The notes beneath the pieces were generated by a model that was given only the letters and a program-made list of their open reading frames with translations, was not told the origin of the DNA and searched no databases. Position numbers and translations under genes: made by a program. DNA of 64,000 nt, taken from the NCBI GenBank assembly GCA_030248215.1, contig JASANG010001362.1:20768-84767 (forward strand), given 5' to 3'. Position 1 is the stretch's first letter, and each line of letters opens with the position of its first letter. Of this stretch, positions 1-11,560 are shown piece after piece. This DNA is from Enoplolaimus lenunculus. Lineage: Eukaryota; Nematoda; Enoplea; Enoplida; Thoracostomopsidae.

Positions 1-68
1 ATAAAAGTAAATTTTTTGAGGTGAAGGGTGCAGTTTTACTTTGTGGGAGGGGAAGTAAGAAAGTGCGG

Positions 69-260
69 CCCATGTAAAGATCAGGGGCGGAACGTTCTTT
101 TGTGGGACTAGAATATAGCAAGCTTTAGCTTTTGACTAATTTGTTTGCCTGGCTTAGGTTTAGGCTTAAGCTTAGGTTTACGAATATGCTCATTCTTACG
201 CTTAGGCTTAGGCTTAGGCTTAGAAAAATGCTTACATACTGTTCCGCCCCCGTTCTTAGA
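69..260. mobile_element. MITE with GGGGCGGAAC inverted ends and TTAGGC-rich core
   Basis: The left end reads CCATGTAAAGATCAGGGGCGGAAC and the right end contains ACTGTTCCGCCCCCGTTCTT, an imperfect inverted pair. The core carries several TTAGGC and TTAGGT units. A better preserved copy lies at 41,625-41,806. No coding capacity, so non-autonomous. Confidence 0.7.
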
Positions 261-2191
261 GCTCGAAATTTTCGTGATGTTTTGATAATTTTAACCTACA
301 AGTTATATAACGCACGTTTGGCCACAGATCAAGATGCCGACTTATTCCGGCTACTTGAGGTTAACTTTGGGCATACTTTTCAAAACGTTTACTTAAAACG
401 TCATGTGAACACTAATCGTCTCTTAAAGACGTGCGTTCTGATAACGTGAACTGCTGGTTGAAATAACATATGTTTTTGAGATGCCACGCTAAATTCTGAA
501 AACAATCTCACGCACTAGATTTTCGTGCGAAATGTCAAATGTTTTTGACATTTTGACACTGTCAGTGATGTTCCAATACAAAATGTAAGTTTGGAACGGT
601 TCTATTGGATATAATATGACATAAGCATATGTTTTGGCGAAAAAGAGTTACAACGGCCTAAACGCAGCGAACTAGAGAAGCTGGATACCTTTTTGACTAG
701 ATCCCAAGACAAACTATGAATTTCAGACGCTACTAACCTGTCCCGGCCTACTTAATTGAGTCTCGCGAAAGAGAAGCCAGCTGTATTTTCACATGGGAAA
801 ACTTTCCGTTTTGGAGTTCCACAACTTGCCACCCCCCAACCGAATGATATGCTGGGGTGGGGTGCTAAGACCGGCCCTGGTTCATGGTCGAGCACGATTT
901 GACGGCAATACGCCGTGGACGTTTTGTATTGCGCCTGCAACGCAATAATTGTTTAGTGCGTATTATGTAATAATTCGCACAACATACTTTGCGCGAAGTT
1001 GCTCGAAGTATACTCTTATGCTGGAAAGGGTCAAAACGCATCAATATTTGTCTAAAAGAGCTCAGATTTGCCCTGTCTCACGGTCTCTTTCACATTTTTA
1101 CCATTTATTCTTTCTGTTGATTAGTTTTTGCTTTCAATTGTATGTCTAGGGTCGCATAAACAAGCTTTGTATATCTACGGGTCGCCAGATCTATATGCCG
1201 GCTGCTGGCACTGCTAGTCAGTAACCATCTGAGGGAGGCATCTATAAATACTAGTGTTTGTGTCTGGGACCGCGTGGCAGGAAACGGTTGTTCCTGGACG
1301 TGTTTTGTTTTGTAACTTTTCTTTTACGTCATGCTTTATGTATTTGTTCAGTTGCGGGTACAGGATTTTATAAAAATTGAGGGTTTATTTGTAAATATAA
1401 TGTATTGTGTTAAATGAACTGCTACAAGTTGGAAATATTGAGGCTTTAAAAATTGTAAGACATGTGTCTGAGTGAGATAATTTTCCTGATAATGTAAGCG
1501 AAAGTGCCTGTCGTAGTAGAAATTATATTTCGGAGGCATTATTAAGTCGAAGGCGCGAAAAATTGTCGATTTGAGTTTATTTCTCGTCGTTCAAAGCGAA
1601 ATTAAAAATGCACAATGGTAAATTGTTAGAGCGAGTATTTTGAAAACACCACAACAGCAAACAAATAATTTTTAAAGACACTAGAGCTCAGAACATATAA
1701 GCGGTGGCAGCGCAAAAGATATTAATGTTAAAGTTTGCAACGCTACCTAATTAACACCTGATCAGGAATTTCGGCACGTACATAGCACTTAATATGACCA
1801 CCGTTGTCTAATTGCCTATTTCTCTCTATCCAATTATCCAAAAAATTTCTACCCACGTCTTTGTTTAGTCAACATTCAATTGACACAAAGTGCCGCCGAT
1901 ACATTACATATGCAAAACACGTGTACCTCTTGGTGTCTGCCCACTCTCCTGTATATTCTAATAATAGATTGTTTTTATAACAGATATAATACTTAACACA
2001 ATGGCCTTGTGTATCAGTCTCTGCGGTTTTATGATTCTGTAATAGATTTTTCGCAATTTAATTTTTTATCCTGAATCCAGTGTTACACCTAAAGGGGGCA
2101 AGCAGCGACTGCCCTCCGTACGCACTTCTAGACACTTCCCAGATAAGAACAAACGATGCAACTATGGTAATAGCAAGTGAGACTTCTCTAC
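261..2191. other. No recognised gene
   Basis: Only short unconvincing open frames. A short C-run/G-run inverted pair at about 822-865 may be a small degraded element. Nothing else is supported. Confidence 0.5.
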
Positions 2192-2393
2192 TCAGTGCCG
2201 GAGCAGGCAAGGGGAAGGGGCTCCCCCAAATTCCAGGGTGGGGGCCTCAAACTCGCGAGTGAAGCGAGCGACAAGCTAAACGCATTTTAGAACTTAAGCG
2301 GTTTTTGTTTCAACCGGCTAGGGTGGGGGCCCTTTTAGGGGTGGGCCCCCAAATGGGGGGCATGGGCGTGGTTGCTCAGGCCCTGCTTGTCCT
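2192..2393. repeat. Dispersed repeat, GGGGGCTCCCCCAAA family
   Basis: Shares an ordered series of blocks with 8,445-8,604: GGGGCTCCCCCAAA, a GCGAGTGAAGCGAGCG-like box, AAGCTAAACGCATTTTA, CGGTTTTTGTTTCA, and a closing TTGCTCAGGCC. Probably a degraded non-autonomous transposon. The ends CAGTGCCGGAGCAGG and CCTGCTTGT may be a weak inverted pair. Confidence 0.55.
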
Positions 2394-2852
2394 CATCTTC
2401 GCCACCATAGCTTAAAAATAACATTAAAACATTGAACACTTTTTTATAGTTTGCCAAAAAGTTAAAACTAAGGATCAAGCTAAATGCTTCGGATCAGGCT
2501 TAGGTTTAGAAAACGGCTTGCATATGCCTTTTCCTAAGGTCAAGTCTATCTTTTACCTACAAGTTCAATAACTAGTCTTTATCGTTTGATATTGCTGAAT
2601 GCTGCTGACACAATGCGTTTCCTTTATTTGCTGCAAACTTTAATCTGATTGGTGTCTTTTAATCAATAAAATTTTATTTACAGTTTCAAGTTAGTTTGTA
2701 ATCTTAGAACAAGGCCTTCAACGGATATATAATTAACCACATTTTATTCCGGTTTGGAACCGCGCTTCAGAGCAAAACTATATTACGGCACTTTTGCACG
2801 GCGCGATATAGTAGGAGCGTAGCTCGGATTTCATTTCGGGAGCGGATAACCC
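2394..2852. other. No gene; degraded TTAGGC-type fragment
   Basis: At about 2,480-2,545 there is a GGCTTAGGTTTAGAAAA string like the core of the 69-260 element. The rest is AT-rich with no recognised feature. Confidence 0.4.
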
Positions 2853-3021
2853 GGGCCCGTAGCCAAAGGGGGCCACCAGGAGAGGCTCAACCTCCCTGGG
2901 AAAATTTTGCCCCCCCCCAGAATATTTTTAACCTTGATTCTAAGTAAACCAAAACCCTTATATTCCCTCCTGACAAATTTATAGCCCGTCCCTTAGCATA
3001 GTGAGCTGGCTACAGACCTGG
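2853..3021 (+). mobile_element. MITE, GGCCCGTAGCCA family, copy 1
   Basis: Starts GGGCCCGTAGCCAAAGGGGG and ends GTGAGCTGGCTACAGACC. These form an imperfect inverted pair around C-rich blocks and an AACCTTGATT core box. One of eight copies in this window in both orientations. Non-coding. Confidence 0.75.
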
Positions 3022-5490
3022 GATAACATCTCCTCAGTTTCTTCAAGCGAGCGTAGCTAGAGAATACTTTTTTGACCTGTGTGTATTATCTGGAGCCTGG
3101 GAACATTTCAGGGGGTATATTGTACTGTACTGCTTTGTTTCTATGTCACATTTAGATGCTATACGGCGAAGTTCTGCAAAATAGTGTGTTTTGTGAGCGA
3201 TTTCAATTCTAATAAAAATAAGCTGATTGACAAATCTGCAATATTAAACTTTAATTAATCAAAGTGGAAGGATGATTTGTATATTTGGCAAAATTTTAAG
3301 CCGTGGCTCGGATGTGATTATAAATTTAAAAGTTGTTCATTGCTATTATGCAAGGCCTGAATTACGAGAATCAGTTTTATTTCTGGAGAATATATATCCT
3401 CATTTAAATGTTTCAGCGCTACACGCGCGGAAACAAAATTTTGCGTATGGTTTATGTCTTCCTGAAATCAGATACCAGCTTCACATCTGCCAACAAAAAC
3501 GTATTTACAATTAATTTACTGAAGCGCAGATCTCTTTCAATCAATATCATGAGCTATCATATCATGGCTATTCATTTTATTAACCAAGAACCAGTCAATA
3601 AAGCAGTTATCATTTCGTTATTAACCCCATAAGTGTCTCTATGCGGTTGTTTTTTAATTTCTTAAATTCTGTGATTATATTCTCATTGTCTGATGATTGT
3701 TTTTTATTGTCACACCGCGCCAGTACTCAACAGCCGGACATGTGTCCGACAGTTTATCCCAGATACTGCCAGGCGTTACGTGTAACACGCAAACAATAAA
3801 CACATACATAAACATATTCGCTATATTAGTAAGTCACACAGCATAAAATAAACCCATTGATACATAACGATAAATACAACACACACTATCATTGTCCGTA
3901 TAAACACATTCATCGAACACAAAACGTCACATATAAACCAAGCTACCCAACGAGTAAAGAGTAGAGATACATTAACATATATCGATGCATTTGCAAGAAT
4001 AAATACATACACATAATACTACTGTGGTCATCTCAACCATAATAAATACATACATACACATTTAAATATCGGCTGAGACAGACAGTGTCTGGAGTTAGAG
4101 AGAACGGACAGTTGGAGTGTGTGTTGTGGTGGAACCTGGCGCTGACTGAGACACAACAGCACAACGCTGAGATTTGATGCACGTATGTTTATTATTGTTT
4201 TTGTGTACAAATTGAGTAGTTGTGGGCTTACGTGAGGAGAGTCAATTGGAGGATAAGGTGACCGTGGGCAGTTGCTGATCTTGCGACTGCAACCAGGAAT
4301 TTGTGAATGTAGAAGCGGTGGCGGATCCAGAAATTGATTGATGGGACGCACAAGATATAGTGAACACCTTACGGACGGAGCGAGCGGGAAGAAATATATT
4401 GAGGGCAATTTTTAAACAGCGATACCAGGTGAAATTTTTCAAAGGTACCAACCAAGGACGAATACAAGGGGGCAGTGGCGTGTCGAGAAATTTGGGATGG
4501 GCGGGGCAGCATCTTGTTAGGTTCGTCGTACCTTGGTTTTCCACCTAGCATCTAAAAGTAAACTCAGAACCCTTTAGGAGTGGTAGATCTAAAGTTTTTT
4601 GGTGGGATATATGAGGTTGCCCCGCTCTCTAGTTGACTCTAAGGCCAATTTCAGAGTACTCTTTTTGGTCCTTTAAATTTTTGGCTGGCCGGGTGTAACT
4701 GAAGCACGCCGAATTGTTTGTCACTTGGGCACGACTTGAAGAAAATATCGTGAGCAAAGCGAGGGAAAAGCTAGACAATGTTGTATTTAACTTTGTTAAG
4801 GAACTTCAATTTGGAGTGTTTGTGGGCGTATTTCTAGCCACAAGTTGTTTTATACAGAGTGTGGGAAAGCAGGTAGCAAGATTTAGGTTGAGTTTTGAAG
4901 AGTTCGCGAGCGAAACGAGCAAGAAGCTATACATTATTCCGGATTAACTCTATAACAGTGTCAAAACGTTTCTTTCATGTTCTGCAGGGTTTAAACCGCT
5001 AAACCGGACACCCGAGCAGTTTAGAGCTTATGTAATCGTGAAGCTTTGCGCATTGTTTATAACTATCGTTAGTTTTGAGCTGGTCACGTTAGGGAATTTG
5101 ACTTTGATGTTGTACAGGCGCCGCAGGCAAAATTTTTTCTAAAATTAAACAGTGAAAAAGCCTTGCAGGCGAATCAAGCGAGAAGTCAGGCGTATTTTAT
5201 TTTATTTTGCATTTCAGCACTCTGAATTTGCCAAAGCATTTTCTATACGTCTCCGCATTTGTCCGTCGAGTATGGCATGACGTATTTTATAACATCGTTT
5301 TCGATATGCGGCAATCTTTTTAAACTGTTCATTTAATTTTAATTTACTTTTATTAAAAAAATCCGGACCAGGTACGCACAGCGGAAGTTTGACAAAAGCT
5401 GCTGCTTTGTAACATATTTTGTACGTGTGTGTAAAACGCTACTCAACCATCTGTCGTATGGTATATAAATATATAATTTATACACCTTTC
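3022..5490. other. No recognised gene; scraps of repeats
   Basis: A GTGGCGGATCCAG string at about 4,317 matches the end of the 8,056-8,442 element but I find no partner end. GCGAGCGAAACGAGC at about 4,906 is a box seen in several dispersed repeats here. Open frames are short and show no family resemblance. Confidence 0.45.
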
Positions 5491-5908
5491 ACCTATCACT
5501 ACTCATGTGTTCCTTAAAGCAGGTGCTCATACCCTCGACTTGATTTGATTATAGCGGCCCCAACCAAGAGCTGGACCAACGAACGCACCTTGCAATAATT
5601 ACATCCAGTGCAATGCTGTTGGCTCCAAAATTATCCGAAATCCCCGCCAGCACCTTGTGAATTTTTCTCGGTCCCCTCAAACATGTTGGACTGGCTAACC
5701 TATCACTACTCATGTGTTCCTTAAAGCAGGTGCTCATACGCTTGACTTGACTGGGGCATAGCGGCCCCAACACGGCTCTCTACCAAGAGCTGGACCAACA
5801 AACGCACCCAGCAATAATTACACCCAGTGCAATGCTGTTGGCTCAAAATTATCTGAAATCCCCATCATGTGAATTTTATTCGGTCCCCTCAAAGATGTTG
5901 GACTGACT
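5491..5908. repeat. Direct tandem duplication, unit about 207 bp, two copies
   Basis: Unit 1 (5,491-5,697) and unit 2 (5,698-5,908) both begin ACCTATCACTACTCATGTGT and end near GTTGGACTG. Unit 2 has small insertions and deletions relative to unit 1. The unit belongs to no other family in the window and has no convincing coding frame in both copies. Confidence 0.9.
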
Positions 5909-6932
5909 ACAACTGTGGACGAGCCTTGAAACAGTTAAATGAAGCGGAAAATGTGTCTGTGTCCGGATTTGTTTAATTATTTTTTTGACTCAATTCTGTG
6001 TTAATATGTTGAAACAATTTTGCGCAAAAGTGTGTTTATTTTTCAAAACAATGGAATAGAGAGCATGCTGTGCTGTGTAATTTTTTGTATGATTTCTGGA
6101 GTTCAAGTTGATTTGATGGTAAATCGGGCCAGTGCCGAATGCAGAGAATGCGGAGACGAGCGTTTGCGTACCCGTCAGAAAATTTTCTGTGGCAAAACGG
6201 TGCTCATTGTATTCACCTCAATCTCCCAACATTTTTTTACAAAATCGTCCAGGTTTCGTAAGTTTCATTTCAATCAAAGTAAAAAATCTTGTGCTCATCT
6301 CTCTAGTGAGTTAGGAAACATCATAGACAGCGTCGCTTTTTAGGGGGGGGGCCGGGGAGTCAACGGCGATGAAGGGGTGCCGATGTGTGTCAGGTACTGC
6401 CATGTGTAACACATAATTACACGCGTTGGATTGCGTGTGTCGGCAAATGCTTTGTGATTTTTATAGTTTGTGTTTTTATAGTATTTTGTGTTACACAAGT
6501 GCATGAATTACGAGAAACTTGTCGGTGGGGTGTGCCGTCAGAAATTTGAATCAGTACGGGAAAAGCACTGTTGCAACGGTTTGTTTAATATCGATTGTTA
6601 AAATAGAATTGTGAGACCATCAGCATAATTAATTCAAAGGTTCAGGTTAAATGTTCAAGGTACGGGGACCTAACCAGAACATTGAAAAAAGGTAGAAGTG
6701 GTGCCAGTGGCGGATCGTGAAATTTTCAAAAAAGAGACCCGGGGCCCCGTGCGAGATAAATAATAGTTTATAAAATCTCGCGAGCGAGAAACCAAACCAC
6801 TATTTTATTACTAAACCTTAATACAAAATCTTGGTGTTGATCTCTGTTATGAAAGGGCTTTAGTTAGCGCTTAGGCTATACTGGCAACTTCCGTCCGCCA
6901 GTTTAGAGTTACGTTGCATGAAAATTTGAACG
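5909..6932. other. No recognised gene
   Basis: Contains a G-run near 6,343-6,357 and a CCAGTGGCGGATCGTG string near 6,712, which resembles a degraded end of the CAGTGGCGGATCC family. Open frames up to about 107 codons have no recognisable domain. Confidence 0.4.
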
Positions 6933-7319
6933 TTGGGATTCGTGTGTTACAAGCTGAAAATTAGTATCCAAGAATCACTTTACAAATATCCAAAGGATAG
7001 ATTTGACACGTTGCACTCAGCGTATAAACTTGATATTGGTCTCGGTCTGGTGGGAGGGCTAAATGAAGACTGTGACATATTCCAGTTGAGCTGCGAAAAT
7101 GTACTTTATCGAACTGTGCGAAAAATATATAATCAGCAAATCAAATGCCCCCAAAATACTTTTTCGTCCGTGAACACGGACAGATATACAGCTGCCAGAC
7201 ATCTCGTTTGCCTTGGTTTGATGCAATTTCGTAAATTTATGAACGCAAGCGGAATTAATGAGAGTATTCTAAAGAGTTCAAAATTTAGCTTTCACACACT
7301 TTTCCCACAGGTTTTGTCT
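6933..7319 (+). CDS. Open frame resembling the middle domain of ORC6 (possible exon or retro-fragment)
   Basis: About 129 codons stay open here in otherwise stop-rich DNA. The product carries an ordered series of residues like the cyclin-box/TFIIB-like middle domain of origin recognition complex subunit 6: KISI...Y......F, then IFQLSC, then R...KIY, then D.YTAAR and a K...ASGI stretch. That order matches what I recall of human and fly ORC6. ORC6 loads MCM helicase with ORC in the nucleus. There is no ATG at the 5' end, so it would be an internal exon. An acceptor ending TTACAAG at about 6,953 and a 3' boundary at CCCACAG|GTTTTG near 7,310 are possible, but neither is a strong splice site. I find no flanking ORC6 exons, so a dead fragment or chance frame remains possible. 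Identification is by eye only. Confidence 0.35.
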
Positions 7320-7322
7320 TAG

Positions 7323-7821
7323 ATTTGGTCTTAGCTTTCTGAAAAGCTATACCTTAACCGAAACCTTTGCTCAAGCCTAAGCCATTACCTAAGCCTTAAA
7401 CCTTACATTTGGGGGTGAAGTGTACGAGAGGGATTACGGACAAAAGGTCGCCTGGACAAGAAGCCGTCAAATTTTTGTGTCTTCGCTGTCCTGCAAATCA
7501 CCATTCATCGTCTGCAGCACGATTTATTCGCATTTACTGTTTCACTTCGTTGTTGTCACCAAGACAGCCCTCAACGTAACATTGACCATTTTGATTGCCA
7601 TCCAATCATGCCCCTAAGGCGGCCTTTTGTCCAGGCGGTTTTTATTCCCTTCTATACAACTTGAAATGTTACAAATACAGCTGTTTTATTAGAATACATT
7701 ATTGATGAATCAAAGTTTCATATACGCGACACGACACGTGATTATACACAGCTTTGTTGAACAGCCACAAATGGTCTGGATTTATTTGTTTATTCCAGAT
7801 AAACGTTGTAGGTAGGCGTGC
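7323..7821. other. No gene; degraded TTAGGC-type fragment
   Basis: 7,345-7,405 contains AAGCCTAAGCCATTACCTAAGCC, like the reversed core of the 69-260 element. Nothing else is recognised. Confidence 0.4.
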
Positions 7822-7947
7822 GTACCCGTAACCAAGGGGGGCCAGGTGGCTCAGCCCTCGTAGAAAATTTTTGCCCCCCTAGATAACTTCAACCATGATT
7901 GTAACTCATTGGAAACCCTTAGCAAGGTGAGCTGGCTATGGGCCTGT
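7822..7947 (+). mobile_element. MITE, GGCCCGTAGCCA family, copy 2
   Basis: Opens CGTACCCGTAACCAAGGGGG, carries the AAATTTTTGCCCCCCTAGA and AACCATGATTGTAA boxes, and closes GTGAGCTGGCTATGGGCC. Shorter than copy 1. Confidence 0.7.
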
Positions 7948-8055
7948 AGTTAGGAAGGTAAGCTCTGTTGGTTTTAGTAACTGCGCTGCGATGTAGAGAA
8001 CAGTTGTGAATCCTAGATTTCTAGTTTAGTGGAGGACAACACCGGAGAAGACATG

Positions 8056-8442
8056 CAGTGGCGGATCCAGGATCTCAAAATGGGGGGGGGCAAAATTTCA
8101 CAGGTAATAAACTTATTTTTGACCCATACTATAGTGACCCAAATAAGAGGGGCCCCATTTTGAATCCAAATTAATAGGAGTCCGTATCCCAAATAAGAGT
8201 CCGTAAGCGGGTAGGGTCCTTAACCCTTGTTAGAGACCATAAATGTCTATTATCCCTAATTGTAGCGCATAAATGACTCCAGGGCCAAATAAAGGTAAGG
8301 TCGAAACTTTAAAGCGTGCTTATACTATTGTGTATAAGACAGAGAAATAAACAGCGTCGAACAGCAATTGACACTATATATTTTTTGTCGAGATGCTGTT
8401 GGGGGGGCCACGGCCGGGGTGCCCCCCATGGATCCGCCATTG
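8056..8442. mobile_element. Non-autonomous hAT-like element, CAGTGGCGGATCCA ends
   Basis: Left end CAGTGGCGGATCCAG, right end CATGGATCCGCCATTG: a clear terminal inverted repeat starting with CAG/CAA. The flanking octamers AAGACATG and GAGATATG agree at six of eight positions, consistent with an old 8-bp target duplication as in hAT elements. The interior includes G-runs and an AATAAGAGGGG box but no transposase. Confidence 0.75.
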
Positions 8443-8444
8443 GA

Positions 8445-8604
8445 GATATGGATGGGTGGGGGCTCCCCCAAACTTGCGAGCGATAAGCCAGGCGCATTTT
8501 AAAACTTCGGCGGTTTTTGTTTCATCCGGTTAGGTGCGGAAGCCCATTTAGGGGTGAGGATCCCCCAACTGGGGGTATGAGGGTGGCTGCTCAGGCCTTG
8601 GTGG
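8445..8604. repeat. Dispersed repeat, GGGGGCTCCCCCAAA family, second copy
   Basis: Same order of blocks as 2,192-2,393, ending GGCTGCTCAGGCCTTG. It abuts the 8,056-8,442 element directly, so one probably inserted beside the other. Confidence 0.55.
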
Positions 8605-9064
8605 CTGGAAAATTAATTTTTGTCAGTGGCGCAATTGCGAGGGACACTGTTTTCGCTCTTCGCAAAGATCTTCCCTGTGAATAATTTCGCCGACGCATCT
8701 CTCCAAACCGCATTCTATGTTAGAAAAAGTTTTGTTAGCCACCTCGATAAATGTAAGTTTCCCTGTCAATCAGATGCGTGGTGGCTTTATAGGTGTTCGA
8801 ACAACAGCCGTTATATCAAAATCTAATTTGTTTAATTTATAGGGTTCCTCGACTTTACACAAATATTTGAACGCGTGTTAAAGTCCCCTTCGATAATTCA
8901 TCGGTTTACGGGCCTAATTTTTGATAGATGTATTTCAAGTCTGGAAATTGTTCTGATCTCAAATTTTGTGAATTTAAGGTTGTATAGGTACGCGGTACAA
9001 ATAGCGGCACTTTTGAATAAGTCTTTATATGTTTCCAGTTGGCTCAAATTTTCAAATTAAGCAC
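8605..9064. other. No recognised gene
   Basis: AT-rich, with only short open frames of about 60 codons. Confidence 0.4.
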
Positions 9065-9337
9065 CCCTATTCACACGTGCAAGTTTTTGCTGCGAGAACT
9101 TGCAACTACAACTTGCACTTGCAAGTTTTGTCCAAAATCCCGTTCGAAAAACTTGCAGCTGCAAATAATTAATTAAAAATCAGATAGAAATTTTTGTTCA
9201 CATGTATGAACAACCGTACAAATTCACTGAATTTATTGTAGTCGCTTTCTCATTGGCTGATGAAAAAAAAATGCAAGCTTTGCGCGCAATTTGCAGCTGC
9301 AAATTCTCGCAGCAAAAACTTGCACGTGCGAATAGGG
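9065..9337. mobile_element. MITE, CCCTATTCGCACGTGCAAG family
   Basis: Both ends carry near-identical inverted repeats of about 38 bp: CCCTATTCaCACGTGCAAG at the left and the complement of CCCTATTCgCACGTGCAAG at the right, each followed by TTTTTGCTGCGAGAA. Subterminal CTGCAAG/GCAGCTGC motifs repeat inside. No coding capacity. A degraded relative lies at 31,956-32,107. Confidence 0.88.
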
Positions 9338-9934
9338 CTTTAGGTATTTCTTAAATCCTCTTGTATTGATGGGCACCAATCCCGAGAAGGGTGGGGTTAC
9401 TGACCCCACCTATTTGAGTATAAAACTTGCTAGGCGTTTTTGACCCCCCACAGCAAATTGTGGCCTGATCAATCATCGCTTCTTGGAAAGTATAAACATG
9501 TCTAAACTACTGAACTGACCCCCTTCACTGTTAAGAACAGACTGGCTCTCGTAGTAATTTAGCAGCGTTTAATTAACCTGGTTTTCGATATATACTTGAA
9601 GGTATTTCGATACTGAAATTGTTGACTAATTTTAAGCTGCAATGAAAACCTAAAAGCCATCCAAAAAATTTCGACGCCGTTCCAGTAGTAAACAGGATAC
9701 GAGAGCTTAGCTTCGAGAGTGTTATTAATTATGGGAATATTTAAAATATATTTTATGGTTAGGCTCTGTGTGCTACGTTTTCATTACAGGAATTGTTTAA
9801 GATAGCAGGAAAGTATATCTGTTTTAATCTGGTGATTTTACATTTTATAAAGTATATTTTTGTAAGGTTTTGCATGTACACAACCATTTAACGTCATTAT
9901 ATGGGACTTTAGCTAGCGTTAGCCCAACAATGGT
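9338..9934. other. No recognised gene
   Basis: Nothing identified on either strand. Confidence 0.4.
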
Positions 9935-10020
9935 TTGATTTTGAATATATTGGCATATTTGAGCTTCTGACTTGCCCTGATCATTTCAAACCCAAATTTG
10001 AAATTTTGAAAGATTCGATG
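9935..10020 (+). repeat. Fragment of the foldback element found in the last NLK intron
   Basis: The string GCATATTTGAGCTTCT, followed by a CCCTGATCATTTC block and AATTTTGAAAG, matches an arm of the element at 37,656-38,287. Only one arm piece is visible. Confidence 0.5.
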
Positions 10021-10558
10021 AATAGTGTTGACTGCTTGAGCAGAAGGTAGCCAGCATTACACGTTAGATGGGCGAAGAAAAACTCAGACTGGGTTTGCGT
10101 GTGGACGCTATTTGACGTTTAAATTTAAATACAGACTGGTCGATCCTGTTGCTTGGATAGAATTTTCATACGTACCTGAAATGAAATTCTTGCTACAACC
10201 CGGTGATTTTACGCTTATCAGTAATTGGCTTTTGTGCTAGTTTTTTTGCCAGCCGATTACAGTGAAATTTTAACAACACGATATCCAAGATGCACACACG
10301 TGTTCCCAGGTTAAAGTACGTAGAAACTAAATTTCGTAGCATAACCTTAGTGTTTATTTTATATGACCTACATATTTACTAAGGGTCAAAATTTGTAACG
10401 TTACGGATTGTATTACAAATTTAAAACAACATTTTCACTGAAATTTGTTTGGGTGCAAGTTAACAGCAGATCCAGGATTTTCAGATTGGCGAAGCCTTCA
10501 TAACCACCAATGTTTGCTCTGCGAAAGTGTGTGCGACTGGTGTGATGTACGGTAGTGA
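10021..10558. other. No recognised gene
   Basis: GCAGATCCAGGATTTTCAGA near 10,467 resembles a worn CAGTGGCGGATCCA end without a partner. Confidence 0.35.
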
Positions 10559-10620
10559 CCCGAATAAGAGGGGGACTGATATTTATTTGGGTTCTCCAGA
10601 GGGCACCCCCCTATTCGGCT
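10559..10620. repeat. Short inverted-repeat element, CCGAATAAGAGGGGG
   Basis: CCGAATAAGAGGGGG is answered by CCCCCCTATTCGG about 35 bp later. A related CCCAAATAAGAGGGGCCCC occurs inside the 8,056-8,442 element, so this may be a derived mini-copy. Confidence 0.55.
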
Positions 10621-10777
10621 CGTATAGTTTTAGGCTTTAGACTTAGTCGCCGTAGCTATGTTTTATATACTAACAAAACTGTTGGCAAAATCTATTTGCT
10701 CACGCGGCGTCGTGCGGCAGTTTTTAAGAAAATGTTACCCTGCCACGCAGCGCCGTCTGGCGGCGAGTCGCGAGTGT

Positions 10778-10834
10778 GGCGCTACCCGTAGATATTTAGT
10801 GTTTTGAAAACACTAAATGTCTACGGGTAGCGCC
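10778..10834. repeat. Nearly perfect 57-bp palindrome
   Basis: GGCGCTACCCGTAGA at the left is mirrored by TCTACGGGTAGCGCC at the right. The inner arms ATTTAGTGTTTT/AAAACACTAAAT meet with almost no loop. One T/C difference would be a wobble pair in RNA. It could fold as a hairpin of about 28 bp. Confidence 0.92.
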
Positions 10835-11319
10835 TGGGTAAGTTTAATTTACGCAGCACTAGGCTTACTCTCTGCCCGTATTCACGAATTTTTAAAGGTG
10901 TAAGAAGATTAATTGAAAGGCCGGAGATTTTGATACCGAAGAATTGTTTTGATGCTATTGAAAAAATTTTACCTTTACAGGGACCACCATGTTCCCAGGC
11001 GTTTAGCGCTTTCCGTTGGCTCTTTCATCGTATTTGGCAGTTTTGTGTAATCTAAGACTTTATTTGTTAAAATCCAAAATCTTTCTGTTGGATTTGAGAA
11101 TGCGCGAGCACATAAGCTTCTCAAAAGGTTAATTTGTATCAAGAGTCAGAGTTGAGTATAATACCTTGGACGATTAATGTAACTTTATGATGGTATTTCG
11201 TTTTATTTTGATTACGTAGTTTGTTATTTACGAAGACAAAATATATTGTTTTTGAATAGTATACGTTGTTTTTGATTAAACATATAAGGGGACCCAGTAT
11301 TCTCAAACTATCAGTGTCA
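10835..11319. other. No recognised gene
   Basis: Only AT-rich sequence with no supported feature. Confidence 0.4.
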
Positions 11320-11560
11320 CGCTTTTATAGCTCAGCGGTTACCGAACGTAGCCTGGATTTCGTTTCAGAAGGGTGTAAGCATGAGACACGCTTGTTCGTT
11401 ATGTGCACATGCAATATAGTGCAGTGCACTGAATGTACGTAGTGGTAGAGTGTTCGCTTAAGGATCCGTAGGCTGAGAGTTCGATCCCCGCTCCGGATGC
11501 CCGCTTTTCCAGCTGCTAGGTAGAAAGGTCTGATGTCGCTCAGTTCCAACCTACACTGAC
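11320..11560 (+). repeat. tRNA-derived SINE-like head
   Basis: TAGTGGTAGAGTG at 11,440-11,452 resembles a Pol III A box and GAGTTCGATCCCC at 11,476-11,488 a B box, at tRNA-like spacing. A second A-box-like TAGCTCAGCGGTTA lies upstream at 11,328. The acceptor stem does not pair and the anticodon arm is irregular, so this is not a working tRNA gene. A SINE head or tRNA relic fits best. Confidence 0.5.

Noticed and set aside
135-240. TTAGGC runs as an interstitial telomere
   Set aside because: Short, imperfect, and confined to the cores of dispersed inverted-repeat elements.
4028-4551. Several overlapping frames of 60-126 codons
   Set aside because: No family resemblance, no splice or start context, and both strands are open by chance.
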